Below, in pieces: positions 8,761-18,447 of a stretch of 64,000 nucleotides of DNA; position 1 is the stretch's first letter, and every line of letters begins with the position of its first letter. The stretch comes from Isochrysis galbana (taxonomy: Eukaryota; Haptophyta; Isochrysidales; Isochrysidaceae): positions 5,224,282 to 5,288,281 of the forward strand of contig CM030933.1 in the NCBI GenBank assembly GCA_018136815.1, given 5' to 3'. The notes under the pieces are model-generated. The model was not told the DNA's origin. It ran no database searches and saw nothing but the letters and a program-made list of their open reading frames with translations. The position numbers and the translations under genes are program-made.

Positions 8761-9190
8761 CGATTGCGAGATACGGGAAGGGGGAAAGGGGGTGGGGGTA
8801 AAGTCAGCTGGTGTTTTTACGATTTGCGGTAGTAACACTCACGAGTCGGCGAGTTTGGTGTGCAGTCGCATAGGTGTGCGTTCTCATCAGTGTGCGGTAG
8901 TTGGGGTGATTCGGGAGTTGTCTGCCGGGGGTGTTTTTGTTGGGGGTTGGTCGGTTGGGGATTGTGGTTGGGAGTTGGGTCTGCCGGGCCTCTAGGTGGC
9001 CCGCTTCTTTTCGTTGTGATGTGAGGGTTTCGTTTTTGTCACGTCATTCTTCGCTTGTGTTGCCTGTCTCCTCAGGGAAATCTTCAGCGGGGGAGATGTG
9101 CCTCAGTCTCAGGAGAGCTTTTCGGTCAGGCCTATCGCTTTTGCCACGAGGCCAAGGTGGTCGTTCATTTTTAGTTTTCCTTTTTCGTTC
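8761..9190. other. No gene seen; GT-rich flank
   Basis: The plus strand is G/T-rich with no recognisable motif. The base bias resembles 16.9-17.2 kb, but I could not align the two. Confidence 0.35.
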
Positions 9191-9295
9191 TCTATAAAGA
9201 GGGTTGATGGTGGTTAAGGGTGGGTGTTAGGGAAGTTCATCAGCACGCTGTCTCACGCCGCACACGTAGCGGAAATTTTTAAGAAGATGTTTTTA
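9191..9295 (+). repeat. LINE tail T1, 5'-truncated copy
   Basis: TATAAAGAGGGTTGATGG to AAGAAGATGTTTTT aligns to the last 100 bp of the LINE. No coding part is attached. Confidence 0.75.
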
Positions 9296-9581
9296 CTTGG
9301 ATCGACTTTTTTATCCATCCATCGTCTCGACCAAAGGCCACAGACTCCCAAACCGTGGTTTAGCACAGCGAGCAGTCACCCAACTGGCACAGCTCACAGC
9401 CTAATCAAGCACCGTGACAAGGCGTGCATACTCGCATGGCATACTCAGCCAATGTGCCCCTCAATCTTCAAGTCGTCGAAATGCAAGGCACATGTGGAGC
9501 CCGGTGCTACCCGATGCGCACGAGCAATCACATCGAGAAGCACCGTAACCCTCGCCCCAAGAGGACAAGTCTTCTGCACGC

Positions 9582-9884
9582 CTACTTTTCAGCGAGCACA
9601 CCGAGAATGTCCTCATCCCTGAACAGCACAAAATCCTCATCGTTGATGGTCACTTCGTTACCACCGTACTGCGGCAGGAGGACCTTATCGTTGGGCTTGA
9701 CGCCCATCGGAAGCAGCGCACCGTCCTTGTCACGTCGGCCAGGTCCAACCGCGACAACCACCCCCTCGTTGAGCTTGCTCTGTGACGACTCGGGCAGCAG
9801 CACGCCGCCGATGGACTTGGTCGGCGGCTCGAGGCGCTGTACAAGGACGCGATCCAAGAGGGGCACAAGTCGACGAGCCGCCAT
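9582..9884 (-). CDS. 10 kDa chaperonin (cpn10, GroES family)
   Basis: 100 residues from ATG 9884-9882, the family's normal length, and collinear throughout: LVPLLDRVLVQRLEP at the N-terminus, a mobile-loop region (TKSIGGVLLPE), then VGPG, VKPNDKVLLPQYGG and FRDEDILGVL. It caps the cpn60 ring and assists protein folding in the mitochondrion or plastid. The sequence just before the ATG reads CGCTTACCCGCCTGCGCAG, a good splice acceptor, so an upstream non-coding or targeting exon is likely; the frame is also open back to 9980, which would add 32 unlikely residues. No separate targeting peptide is visible, as in many mitochondrial cpn10s. It stands alone, with repeats on both sides. Confidence 0.92.
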   Translation of the reverse strand: MAARRLVPLLDRVLVQRLEPPTKSIGGVLLPESSQSKLNEGVVVAVGPGRRDKDGALLPMGVKPNDKVLLPQYGGNEVTINDEDFVLFRDEDILGVLAEK

Positions 9885-10249
9885 CTGCGCAGGCGGGTAA
9901 GCGAAAGTCAGTACAAACTGTGCGCACTCGCACGTCGCCTGCCAACAGCAGGCGGGCGAAAGACGCGAGAGGGTACTCAAAGGAGGCTGGGGGAATGGGA
10001 GGAGGATAGGGGAGGAAGGGGGGAGAAGGGGGGGGGGGGAGAGAGAAGGGAGGGGGGGGGAGGAAGCGCGCCCGTCAGCAGCCGACCTGCGCCAGCGCTG
10101 ACGCCCAGCGTCCGAGCGTCGGCGGCCTATGACGTGGAAGGCTCTCGAGACACCCCCCTGCCCTAGCTTCTAGATACGGAGTGGGCGGCCGCGGCCAATA
10201 ACAAAACTCGTGTGCGCCCCCCGTCACACTCGGGTTGTGTCGTCCGTCA
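9885..10249. other. Purine-rich intergenic stretch upstream of cpn10
   Basis: Contains long GA/G runs around 9990-10075, then GC-rich sequence. No coding signal beyond the possible upstream cpn10 exon. Confidence 0.4.
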
Positions 10250-10395
10250 CCCTCTGGCTGGACAAGGTGGGGCGAGCGGGCGAGGGTTACAAATCGGACC
10301 AGAGACTCGAATTCCCACTCGCGGAAGAATACACCCTGAACGGGAAAACGTCACTTGACAACATGGAAGTAGAGCACATCACAAAGGCGCTATAG
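10250..10395 (+). pseudogene. LINE ORF2 fragment, diverged
   Basis: About 45 codons, GRAGEGYKSDQRLEFPL then AEEYTLNGKTSLDN...ITKAL, align with ORF2 residues around 7630-7745 (GRAYDGPAETAYPL, QEYMLNGT, LTKAF) of the LINE. A stop at 10393-10395 and unrelated flanks show a short relic. It is more diverged than the other copies, so it may come from a sister family. Confidence 0.65.
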
Positions 10396-11944
10396 GAACT
10401 AGTAGACCCGAGGGGAAGGGAGAAGGAGAAGGCAACTAACAGCTAACCGGCCCGACCAACCAGTGTCCAGTGTTGGGGTTGGGGTATCGGTATCAATCCT
10501 AGATGGGAGAAACGTATTCACCGTTTTTCTACGAAGGCGGAAAACAGGCAATTATTATTATTGCCGTTTTTGAAACCAGGGTTCGTGCTGTAGAAACGTT
10601 TCACACGGTTGAAGGGGCGCAACGAAGACTACCGGTAGTCTTAAAGACAACGACTTCACCTTGTCATAACTAGGTCAAATTAGCACCCTGATCTGTATTT
10701 TTTGCGCCCAGGCAGCTAATATGGTCACTATCTAATAGGCCCCTAGCATAAATATTAAGAATTCGAACGCGAAATTCGATTTTTTGTATACAAATATTGA
10801 AGACTACATACAGAAATTGACGTTGAACGACTCGCGGGCAGATTCACACAGACAGACTCACAGGGCAGCTGAGACGCCGGGCCCGATGGATTGGGGCCCT
10901 CACAAGCACTCCCGATAGACTCGCCGCGAAGGTCCACCTGACCGCGACGAAATCACGCTCGCTATCGGCATCTGAAGTCGGGCTCCAGACGCCCGCTTTC
11001 GCGTGCTGCCAACGCGACCCGCAGTGGGGGACATGGCGCGCGCGGCAGGGTGCTTCCGCGGCGCATGCGGCCACCTGAGACCCTGACACGAGGACTGGCG
11101 CCAAAGAAGCGCCTTCCCCACCAAATGATGCCCCCCCACACCAGCTGGCGCGCTGGCGTGAGCATTTCCTGCAGAGCGGCCGGCATTTGCCGGCCCCTTG
11201 ACGAACGCCAACGCGACGGGCCCCACCGGGACCGCCGGGGAAGTGGGCAGTGGACCCATGCGGATGCATCCGCGCCCATCCCAACCCCTAAGTATGCCTG
11301 GCAGAGGAGCCCTGGCCGGTGGCCCATCGGACAACCCTCTCCGAGGCAACATCGCAGCTGGGCCGAAGTGGCGGCCGGCCGGGGCGGGATGCTGCGTGGT
11401 GGGGCTGGAGACTGCGTGGGACGGGTCAGGCCTACGCAGCGTGACGCGGCAGGGGCAGGGCGCGGCTGGATGCGGCATGCGGCAGGGCTCAGCGGGATGC
11501 TGCAGTGTGCAGTGTGCAGTGTGGGGTTGCTGCTGTGGGGGGGGGGGGGAGCAAGCAAGTCAGGGGGAGCCCGCGGGGGAGTTGCCGCGGGGGGGAATCG
11601 AAGGTATATTGCCCGCTGAATTGGCTGCACCTGGGACCGGCCGGGGATCTGACGGCCTAGTGGGATGTGGCTCTAGTGTGGGACGGGAGGGGGGGAGACT
11701 GCGGATCGAATCTGGGCTGGAAGGGAATTTTTTTTTCTGGGAGGAGCGAGCCATCGGGGATGAAATGGTCCCTCTGCCGGCGGGGTAATACTGTTTGGTC
11801 CTCCACATATGGGGGTGTCAGTGTGTGGGGTACTATTGAGTCCCCATATGGGTGATCTAGAGTACTGTGCATTTCGGTGCGAATTGTGCATATGACATAT
11901 GACATATGAGCCCAAGTCCCACGTTATCTATTGATCCATAGGGG
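10396..11944. other. Unassigned: AT-rich block then GC-rich block
   Basis: 10490-10830 is AT-rich with no long frame. 10840-11640 is GC-rich with frames open on both strands, which is the signature of composition rather than coding. 11790-11940 has several CATATG-containing short repeats. No domain recognised. Confidence 0.35.
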
Positions 11945-12045
11945 GGGGAGGGTGCTTGCGCTTGCCGCGGCAGGGAGTCCTGTCCTGAGTTAGCGCTAGT
12001 CCGGTACCTTTGTCGCACCGCGACCCATAAAAATTTGTTGGAAAT
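11945..12045 (+). repeat. 3' tail module T2, copy 1
   Basis: GGAGGGTGCTTGCGCT, then GCCGCGGCAGGGAGTCCT, and an end of CCCATAAAAATTTGTT match 16764-16870 over about 100 bp. This tail is unrelated to T1. Confidence 0.75.
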
Positions 12046-12087
12046 TAATTATTTATTGTTACTCGTATGTGCTACTAAGGTCGCAAC

Positions 12088-12145
12088 CTACTTTTATAAG
12101 TGGGGGTCAATGGGGGCCTCGCGCCCCCCTCTTTCCATCGCGGAC
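12088..12145 (+). repeat. Short repeat shared in inverted orientation with 18245-18302
   Basis: ACCTACTTTTATAAGT followed by GGGGTCAATGGGGGCCTCGC is found reverse-complemented at 18245-18302. Confidence 0.65.
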
Positions 12146-12199
12146 ACCCCCCGGGGTGGGCCCGTACATTCAACCCCAGCCCCTGCCCTCTGGCAGGGG

Positions 12200-12445
12200 C
12201 AGGGCACTCATCAAATCAGCCCAGACCCCTAGTGGGCGCGGGCCGCGAGCCGCACTCCCAGGCCCGCATGGGCTTGCTCTCGTACTGACTCCCCCCCCCA
12301 TCCCTGGTCGCCAGGCAGACAGGGGCCTCAGGGCGGCACCCAAGGCCAGCGAGGCGAGCGAGGGAGAGGCAGGGGGGGCCAGGGGCTGAGCCCCAGCCTC
12401 CACTGCCCCCTGAGCTGGCCCTGCTGGCCCTCTGGGCGCCCCTGA
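12200..12445 (-). repeat. Repeat module X, inverted copy
   Basis: Reverse complement of 52897-53160: CCACTGGGG/CCCCAGTGG-type end, GAGTCAGTACGAGAGCA, a CCAGGGATGG core and CAGGGGGCAGTGGAGG. Frames in it are open on both strands by GC bias only. Confidence 0.7.
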
Positions 12446-12673
12446 AGGACCTCTGAGAGCAGGCCATGGCGCGCCGCATGGCGACGCGCCGCAGGGACCG
12501 GGGCGGAAGAGAATGGAACGAGGGAGAGGGGGGGATTTGCACCCCCCCGATGGAGTGTGGTGAGAAACGAGTCCCGTTTGCGTTAGCAAACGGGCGAAGG
12601 GGGGCGGCTGGCGACAGGAGAGGCGAGAAGAAGGGAGTGGCTCAAGACGTCCCTGTGGCAGATATCGGGGGGC

Positions 12674-12998
12674 GCAGTCATTTATTTCTTCGAGGACCGC
12701 TCGCGGCGCGAGCTGTAAGGGCCGTTCTCCTTTTTTGACGAGAGGTTCCTCCCCCCCCCCCGGTGCTTTTTCCCGGAGAGTCGGCCGGCGTCGACCGGAC
12801 CGCCTCAATGGGTTTTCCCTCATTTTAACTTGTGGGGAGTTAGAATGGGAGCCGGGGGCCTGCGAGGGGGGAGATGTGGAAGGGTGCATAGGAGTATGTA
12901 TTTGTGACAACAGCACGCGCCAAGGTGTACGGGCAGGTGCGCTGAGGGCTGTCGTGTTAGTACCGGGCTAGTGGGAGTAGTGGTACTAATGCTCAGAT
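12674..12998 (+). repeat. Repeat module Y, copy 1
   Basis: Collinear with 53825-54270: CAGTCATTTATTTCT, GGGCCGTTCT, AACTTGTGGGGAGTTAG, ACGGGCAGGTGC and GGGAGTAGTGGTACT occur in the same order. It ends about 130 bp before the sulfotransferase gene. The copy at 54 kb carries an extra segment with CATCCACATGGGGGTAG. Confidence 0.75.
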
Positions 12999-13125
12999 AG
13001 ATTTGTGCTACTAAGGTCGCGTTCTACGCCCATACTTTGTACGTACGGACCACGATATCCAGCAGCCCCTCTATTTCTATTTTAGAGATGGCTTTTGGAC
13101 GGCCGACTTCCCGCGTCGCGCCCGG

Positions 13126-15420
13126 ATGGCGTCGGGATCTGCGGAGGGCCGCCGGGCGCTGTTCGAGCATCGTGCCTCGGCGAACGTGAGCGTGTCGGCG
13201 CGCGAGCAGGCGCTGGCGTACCTCGGTGCACTCGATTCGCATCAGCTCATGCTGATCCACCTCTCCAAGTCAGGCGGCACGGGCGTGTGTGGGCTGGCAC
13301 GGCACAACGGCTGTCTGCGCGCGGCGGCGGCCAAGTCAATCTTCAATGAGAATTGTGCGGAGAAGGCGCTAGGCGATGGGGCATGGTGGATCGGACATGA
13401 GCAGCTTCTCTCGTTCCAGGATAGACCCCGCCGTCGCTTCATCCACCAGGCATTTGGCATCCCCGTCACGAATGCGGCGCGAGGCTGCAGCGCAAGGCAG
13501 CGCAGGGATGGTTCTCAGGGCAGAGCGGCTGCTGAGACGTCGGGGCCCTCGCGCAAAGTCATGGACGGAGACGTGGCTCGTTCAAATCACGATTGGTGGG
13601 AGCGCGGACCGACGTTCTTCGCAGTGGAGGGTGCCGCGCCTGAGCCGGTGCGCTGTGTAGGAGTGCTCGAGATGCTCCTCTTCCGTGAGCCCGTATCCAG
13701 GTTGTCGTCCTTTGGCAATGAGATGCGCGGTTGGGGACTGCTCCTAGCCGGCGACGGCGAGTGTGCCGCCAAGCATTCTCTACGCCATTCGAGACACTTG
13801 AGGAATGAGTGCGAGGTGCGCGTGTGCTCCAACTTCAGCCGTATGCTGAGTCGCGCCCCATCCGTCTATGACAACCACTTAGTGCGCACATTACTCGGCC
13901 ACGGCGTGTACACCCTTCCTGCTGGCGCCATCACGCGCACGCACTACCTCCGGGCACGGGAGCGGCTGCGGAGCATTGACGTGCTACTTATCACTGGAAA
14001 GACGCTGGCTGTCGACATCGAAGCTCGTCTTGGATGGAGCTCAGCCGGTCTAGACGCTAATCTTCAACGCAAGTACTTGGGAGAACAGGGTTGTCGACTT
14101 CAGGGGGAGGACGAGAGGCTGGCACGTGAACAGAATGTATGGGATTTAGCCCTGTGGCGAGAAGCAATTCGGCTTAAAGCGATTGATGACTGGTTCTTCC
14201 AATTGTCCGAGGTGGCACGGATCCTCGCGGAACGCCGGTCACAAATTGGTGCCCTTCGGTGCGGACTCATGGCTGATCGTGATGAGGGGATCCCCACGGC
14301 ACCTCAGCCCTGTAGCGTGCCTGGCACCCCGCCTCCTCGACACCTACCCAAGGGCTGTAGCACAAGCCGTGCTCTGCGCCTATGGAGTGCGGTGCATCTG
14401 GACTCTACATTTTCCGTCTCGCCGATGGTCTCATGCCTCTCGATTTCAGTCAATGATGATTCTAGCCCAGTGCTTGTGCCACGGATCCCGATGCCCTTCA
14501 CGCACATCACGTGTGCGCTGGCGTGCGAGGACGCGACCGCGTTGTACGGACTGAAGGACGCGGGTAATACTTGCCTCTGCCTGACAGCATCGCAGGTAGC
14601 CAAGATGCAGAGATTTCACACTGCTGAATGTGCTGTGGCTTGCCACCAACGCTATTGCATCCAAGGCGGTGAGATGCATCCGCATCTGATGAGCAAATAC
14701 CTTCCGTTTGGTGGATTCGGGGCAGTGGCCACCTTTCGGGTCAATGACACGTACAGGAGCATGAGCCGCTGCCTTGCCGGCAGCTCCATCCTTACCGATC
14801 ACCTCTCGAATAGAGTCAGCAGTGGGGTTGTGGAAGCTTATGAGAGGCATCCTACGACAAGACCCATAAGTCAGACCGATTCCAATCGATATCGCAACTC
14901 CGCCACCTTGCCGTGTGCTGTCCAACGTCAGCGTACACAGACCCATGAGCCGAACTATGCGTCCCGGTGGTCCATCTACTATCAGAAATTGGCCCCGTAC
15001 GGCATGGTGGCGCACTCGTCCACAATCACTCAGTCCGGAGAGAGCGTAGCCGTCGGTAAGGGCACCGCTTTGATCGCCTCCCTCGGCTGCTTCGATGGGA
15101 GCACTGCGACCTTCGCGCCTTCACCCAAACGAAGGTCTAGAGCCAGAATGCGGTGGCACGTCCCAACAGGAGGTGGTCGCAACACTGTTTTTGCAGCATC
15201 GACTTGCGACGCTTTGAGACAGTGCGCAGAGGCCTGCATCGGTCGCACACTCTTCGCATTGAATGCAGCTGTCTTTGACTCGCAATCAACAGCCCGTAAT
15301 GCCACCGAGCTACCAAACAAGGCCTGCATGTGCTCGGACCTCCCTCCCCCGGTCCCATGGAATCCGAATGCTGCTGAAGCACTGCTTCACATCAAAGCAT
15401 CTTTCACGGCACCTCCTTGA
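13126..15420 (+). CDS. Sulfotransferase-like protein with two WSC-type modules
   Basis: 764 residues in one frame. Residues 40-55 (MLIHLSKSGGTGVCGLA) match the 5'-phosphosulfate loop of PAPS-dependent carbohydrate sulfotransferases, and LFREPVSRLSSF near residue 187 matches their 3'-phosphate loop, so both cofactor motifs are present. The C-terminal half contains two Cys-patterned modules resembling WSC carbohydrate-binding domains: one around residues 460-525 (CALACEDATALYGLKDAGNTC then CHQRYC), one around 645-735 (LGCFDG, CAEACIGRTLFALNAA, CMCSD). The likely job is sulfation of a cell-surface or secreted polysaccharide that the WSC parts hold. No signal peptide or membrane anchor follows ATG 13126; a TTTTAG acceptor at 13081-13086 suggests that an upstream exon could supply one. 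Residues 115-160 and 370-400 are less ordered and may hide introns. Confidence 0.65.
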   Translation: MASGSAEGRRALFEHRASANVSVSAREQALAYLGALDSHQLMLIHLSKSGGTGVCGLARHNGCLRAAAAKSIFNENCAEKALGDGAWWIGHEQLLSFQDRPRRRFIHQAFGIPVTNAARGCSARQRRDGSQGRAAAETSGPSRKVMDGDVARSNHDWWERGPTFFAVEGAAPEPVRCVGVLEMLLFREPVSRLSSFGNEMRGWGLLLAGDGECAAKHSLRHSRHLRNECEVRVCSNFSRMLSRAPSVYDNHLVRTLLGHGVYTLPAGAITRTHYLRARERLRSIDVLLITGKTLAVDIEARLGWSSAGLDANLQRKYLGEQGCRLQGEDERLAREQNVWDLALWREAIRLKAIDDWFFQLSEVARILAERRSQIGALRCGLMADRDEGIPTAPQPCSVPGTPPPRHLPKGCSTSRALRLWSAVHLDSTFSVSPMVSCLSISVNDDSSPVLVPRIPMPFTHITCALACEDATALYGLKDAGNTCLCLTASQVAKMQRFHTAECAVACHQRYCIQGGEMHPHLMSKYLPFGGFGAVATFRVNDTYRSMSRCLAGSSILTDHLSNRVSSGVVEAYERHPTTRPISQTDSNRYRNSATLPCAVQRQRTQTHEPNYASRWSIYYQKLAPYGMVAHSSTITQSGESVAVGKGTALIASLGCFDGSTATFAPSPKRRSRARMRWHVPTGGGRNTVFAASTCDALRQCAEACIGRTLFALNAAVFDSQSTARNATELPNKACMCSDLPPPVPWNPNAAEALLHIKASFTAPP

Positions 15421-15623
15421 TGCTGCCTCGTGTTGCGCAACAGCAACACGTTGCGTCATCGCTTCGCTTCTTCGTTTCTTGTAATCACGTTTTATGGACT
15501 TCGTGCGAGATCCCTCCATGCATTCACATCGACTTATGGGTGCAATAATGAAAAGTCGATTTTTCCCGTCTCCACCTCTACCTTGCGCTTGCCCTGCAGC
15601 TCGGCACAAGCAAACCATAAAAA
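15421..15623. other. 3' flank of the sulfotransferase gene
   Basis: No gene. Contains the short AT-rich stretch before the next element. Confidence 0.4.
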
Positions 15624-16870
15624 ACATCTAAAGATTCTGGGCTAACACCTACTAGTTCTAGGTGTTTCTACCCCCTCGCCTACAACGCCCTTGTCTCTCC
15701 TCGCTCCACCTCATCTCTGTTCCCCAGCCTTGAAAAAACTATTGTTATAGTTTGAACTATGGAGCGTGCCGCGACCGCTCCCGAGCCCCAGGCGACCCTC
15801 GCCACCGCGCCCCACATGGGACGCCCCACGCCGCCCGAGGCGGCTCGTCAGAAAGCCCTCTCAGAGCCCATCCAACCCATCCAAACCACACCCGCGCAAG
15901 CGCGCGGGGTGGCGAGCACTGGCACCGAACAGGTTGCCACCATGGCTCTGCGCATCATGCAGGGGGTCTTTGAGGCCCCCTCCTACAGTGGGAAACCTTC
16001 CCACCCCAAGAGCACCTCATGTGGGAGGGTAGCTCAGCTGCCCTCCCCATGGTGGAAACCTCTACTATTAGTGCACCCAACATGGGAGGGCACTTCACAA
16101 CCGTCAACCCCATACGGAGAGCACCCCATGCCTCTGTTTTCCAACTTGTTGAGACACAATTCTCGTCTTCACCCCACTCTTGTGGGCCACTAGTACCAAT
16201 CACTCAGTGCCCTGCCTTGGGCCCTCTTTCAACACTAGACTCCCTCTCCCACTCCCCCTTCACACTTCAACCAACCCAAACAGCACGAACCCCCCCGCCC
16301 TCAATTCAAAGCACCAAAAATTTCAATTCAAGACACATGTTGATACACTTCCCGTTTTCACCCCACGCTTGTGGGCCACAAGTACCTACAACTCAGTGCC
16401 CTGCCTTGGGCCCTCTTTCAACACTTCACTCCATCTCCCACTCCCTCATCCCACTACAACCAACCCAAGAAGCACAAACCCCCTCGCCCTCGGTTTCAAA
16501 CACCAAAAATTTCGACTCAAGACCAGAGGGAGGACATGTCTTGAGGCGGCGTCGCTGCCCATGCCTAGCGCAAGGGTATAGCGCCCCCACTCAAACATCT
16601 CCTTCCCCAAAGCTCCTCTTTGAGGAGTTGCTCCTCTCCCTCCCATTAGGCCCCCTTGCCTGCGAGACCAGAATAGGATCCTGGCGTGGGGGGCTGTTTG
16701 AGTGTGGAGGGAGGGGTGCTCCGGCTAGCGCAGGTAGTAAGCTAGTGAAGAGCTGGGTGGCATAAGGGGGGAGGGTGCTTGCGCTCGCCGCGGCAGGGAG
16801 TCCTTTCTTGTGTGCGCGCTAGTCCCGTTCCTTTGCCGCGCCGCGACCCATAAAAATTTGTTAAAAAATT
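15624..16870 (+). mobile_element. Composite non-autonomous element: LINE leader and ORF1 start with T2 tail
   Basis: An AAACATCTAAAGATT block (also near 34895) leads to GAAAAAACTATTGTTATAG and an ATG at 15759 whose first residues, MERAATAPEPQ, match LINE ORF1. The ORF1-like frame is then broken: the expected GGGSSAATPM and TISAP segments appear in two frames at 16019-16100. A 189-bp tandem repeat and a G-rich part follow, and the end is the T2 tail (16764-16870), not the T1 tail of the intact LINE. It therefore joins the 5' end of one family to the 3' end of another. Confidence 0.6.
16168..16530 (+). repeat. 189-bp tandem repeat, two units
   Basis: Unit 1 starts TTCACCCCACTCTTGTGG at 16168, unit 2 TTCACCCCACGCTTGTGG at 16357. 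Both contain CAGTGCCCTGCCTTGGGCCC and end near CACCAAAAATTTC. Confidence 0.85.
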
Positions 16871-17389
16871 TAAAATCTGTTCCCCAGCCTTCATTCCTTT
16901 TTCTTCGGTATCCGGGGTCCGGCCCAAGTGCACTACTGTGGGCCGTGGGCCTCGTTCGGAGTGTGGTCTCCGGGCAGGCCTTTCGAGTGTCTATTTTGAG
17001 TTCTCTTCGAAGATGCGTTGGTTGGTGTCTTCTCTTGCGTGGGGGGCGGGCATTGCTTTCGCGTTATGTCAAAGTTTCAGTCGCCTGTTGCAGGTGCGTT
17101 ATTTATGTCGTTATGCTCTTTCTTCCTCCACGATATGGGCCACCCCCAGCTTAGCGGTCATCGTGAGGAGATCTGCACTGGGGACTAACTTATCCTGTGG
17201 GCCTAGTGTGATATTAGTGATTAGGGGTGTAGGGCGTCTACGCCTATCTTTTTCTTCGGCTATGTGCCCATGCCCTAGGGGTAGGCCAAAATATCTGAGA
17301 TATCCATCGGGATATTTGGGCGAATATGCTAGAAATGGATATCTCTTGATAGTTGATTGATAGATGTGGAATATTTGGGCGCTGTGGCG
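16871..17389. other. No gene seen
   Basis: GT-rich plus strand with frames of up to 140 codons but no domain. 17280-17390 is AT-rich with imperfect ATATC repeats. Confidence 0.35.
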
Positions 17390-17798
17390 CTGTGAGCGTG
17401 CGGTCTCTGTACACTGTAGACAAGGATTTCAACCTAGGAACATCAGAAGACCTCTTGCAGGCGGCGAGAGGTCTGGACATACGGAACATCGCCTAGGGTA
17501 GCTCTAAATCTCTTAATAGAAACCACAGCGGATATCAATGAAGATCCTACGTCATATAAAGGAGGGAAACCCGAGTCGAAACTAGATCAAGGGACGAGCC
17601 ACAGTCTCCCCCCCCCTTCTCTCCAACTCCCGGCCGAAGCAACGCGTGCGGCCTCCCTGGAACCAGCTTCTCCGCTAAAGAGGGAACTAGGGAAGGGGGA
17701 GGGGGTTGCTAGGGGTTAAGGTTGGGTAGTAGGGAGGTACATAAGCACACTGCCGCAAGCCGCACGCGTAGCGGGGATTTTTAAGAAGATTTTTTTTA
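17390..17798 (+). mobile_element. 5'-truncated LINE copy (third frame and T1 tail)
   Basis: Aligns to 8340-8738 of the LINE. It retains the last 29 codons of the third frame (17407-17493, stop TAG 17494-17496) and the complete T1 tail ending AAGAAGATTTTTTTT. Truncation at the 5' side is typical of incomplete target-primed reverse transcription. Confidence 0.8.
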
Positions 17799-18004
17799 TA
17801 TAGTGGGCCCCCACACTGCTCGCGAGAGCTCTGGGCTCTCCATGTGGCAACCACCTCCAGGCCATTCTTTGGCCAATCGCGGGCGATCGGACGTCGCGGA
17901 AGCTCCGCGTTTCTAAGAGTGATGCGCCCTACATTCACCACTCTGATTCCCTCCCGCGAGCGCCCGCCTCAATCTCCCAAAATAGACCGCCACGCGCGGC
18001 GGAA

Positions 18005-18165
18005 GGGAGGTGGGTCACTCACCGACGCCATTGCCTTTCGTGGGGCGGGAGGGGGTCGTTCGGAGGTGGGAGGCGGCTGGCGGGGCAGGTAGGGGTGGGG
18101 CCTGCGGAATCCTTGGGAGGTGGGAAATAGTGGTTACGATGAGTGAGTGGCCGGGCTATTATATT
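18005..18165 (+). repeat. Dispersed repeat shared with 44342-44510, copy 1
   Basis: GTCACTCACCGACGCCATTG, then GGCGGGAGGGGGTCGTTCGG and a GAGTGAGTGGCCGGGCTA-like end are in the same order at 44342-44510, same orientation. No coding function is visible. Confidence 0.75.
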
Positions 18166-18244
18166 GTCTCATGTCTCATCCGGGGCTGATGATGATGAGG
18201 ATGAGGATGGTTGTGCAGGCCCACCCAGGGCTTGTTCGCGAGGG

Positions 18245-18302
18245 AGGGAGGAGGGCGCGAGGCCCCCATTGACCCATACTTATAAAAGTAGGTGTTAAAG
18301 AA
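18245..18302 (-). repeat. Short repeat, inverted copy of 12088-12145
   Basis: Reverse complement of the 12.1 kb sequence, ending TATAAAAGTAGGT on the plus strand. Confidence 0.65.
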
Positions 18303-18447
18303 TGTTCTTAATCCAACTACGGGGACCTTCGATGGCCGATGGATGGCTCACACGAAGTCTGTCCCATATTCATATTCGACGGAACACGACCTTCCGAGGT
18401 GTGAATGCCGCGTTGACTATCGTTAAACCAGCGCCGGCGGCGCGCCA

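Noticed and set aside
10844..11788. Long overlapping frames on both strands
   Set aside because: Open in most frames because of GC composition; no motif in any of them.
12170..12916. 248-codon minus-strand frame
   Set aside because: It runs across two separate repeat modules (X and Y), so it is not a conserved gene.
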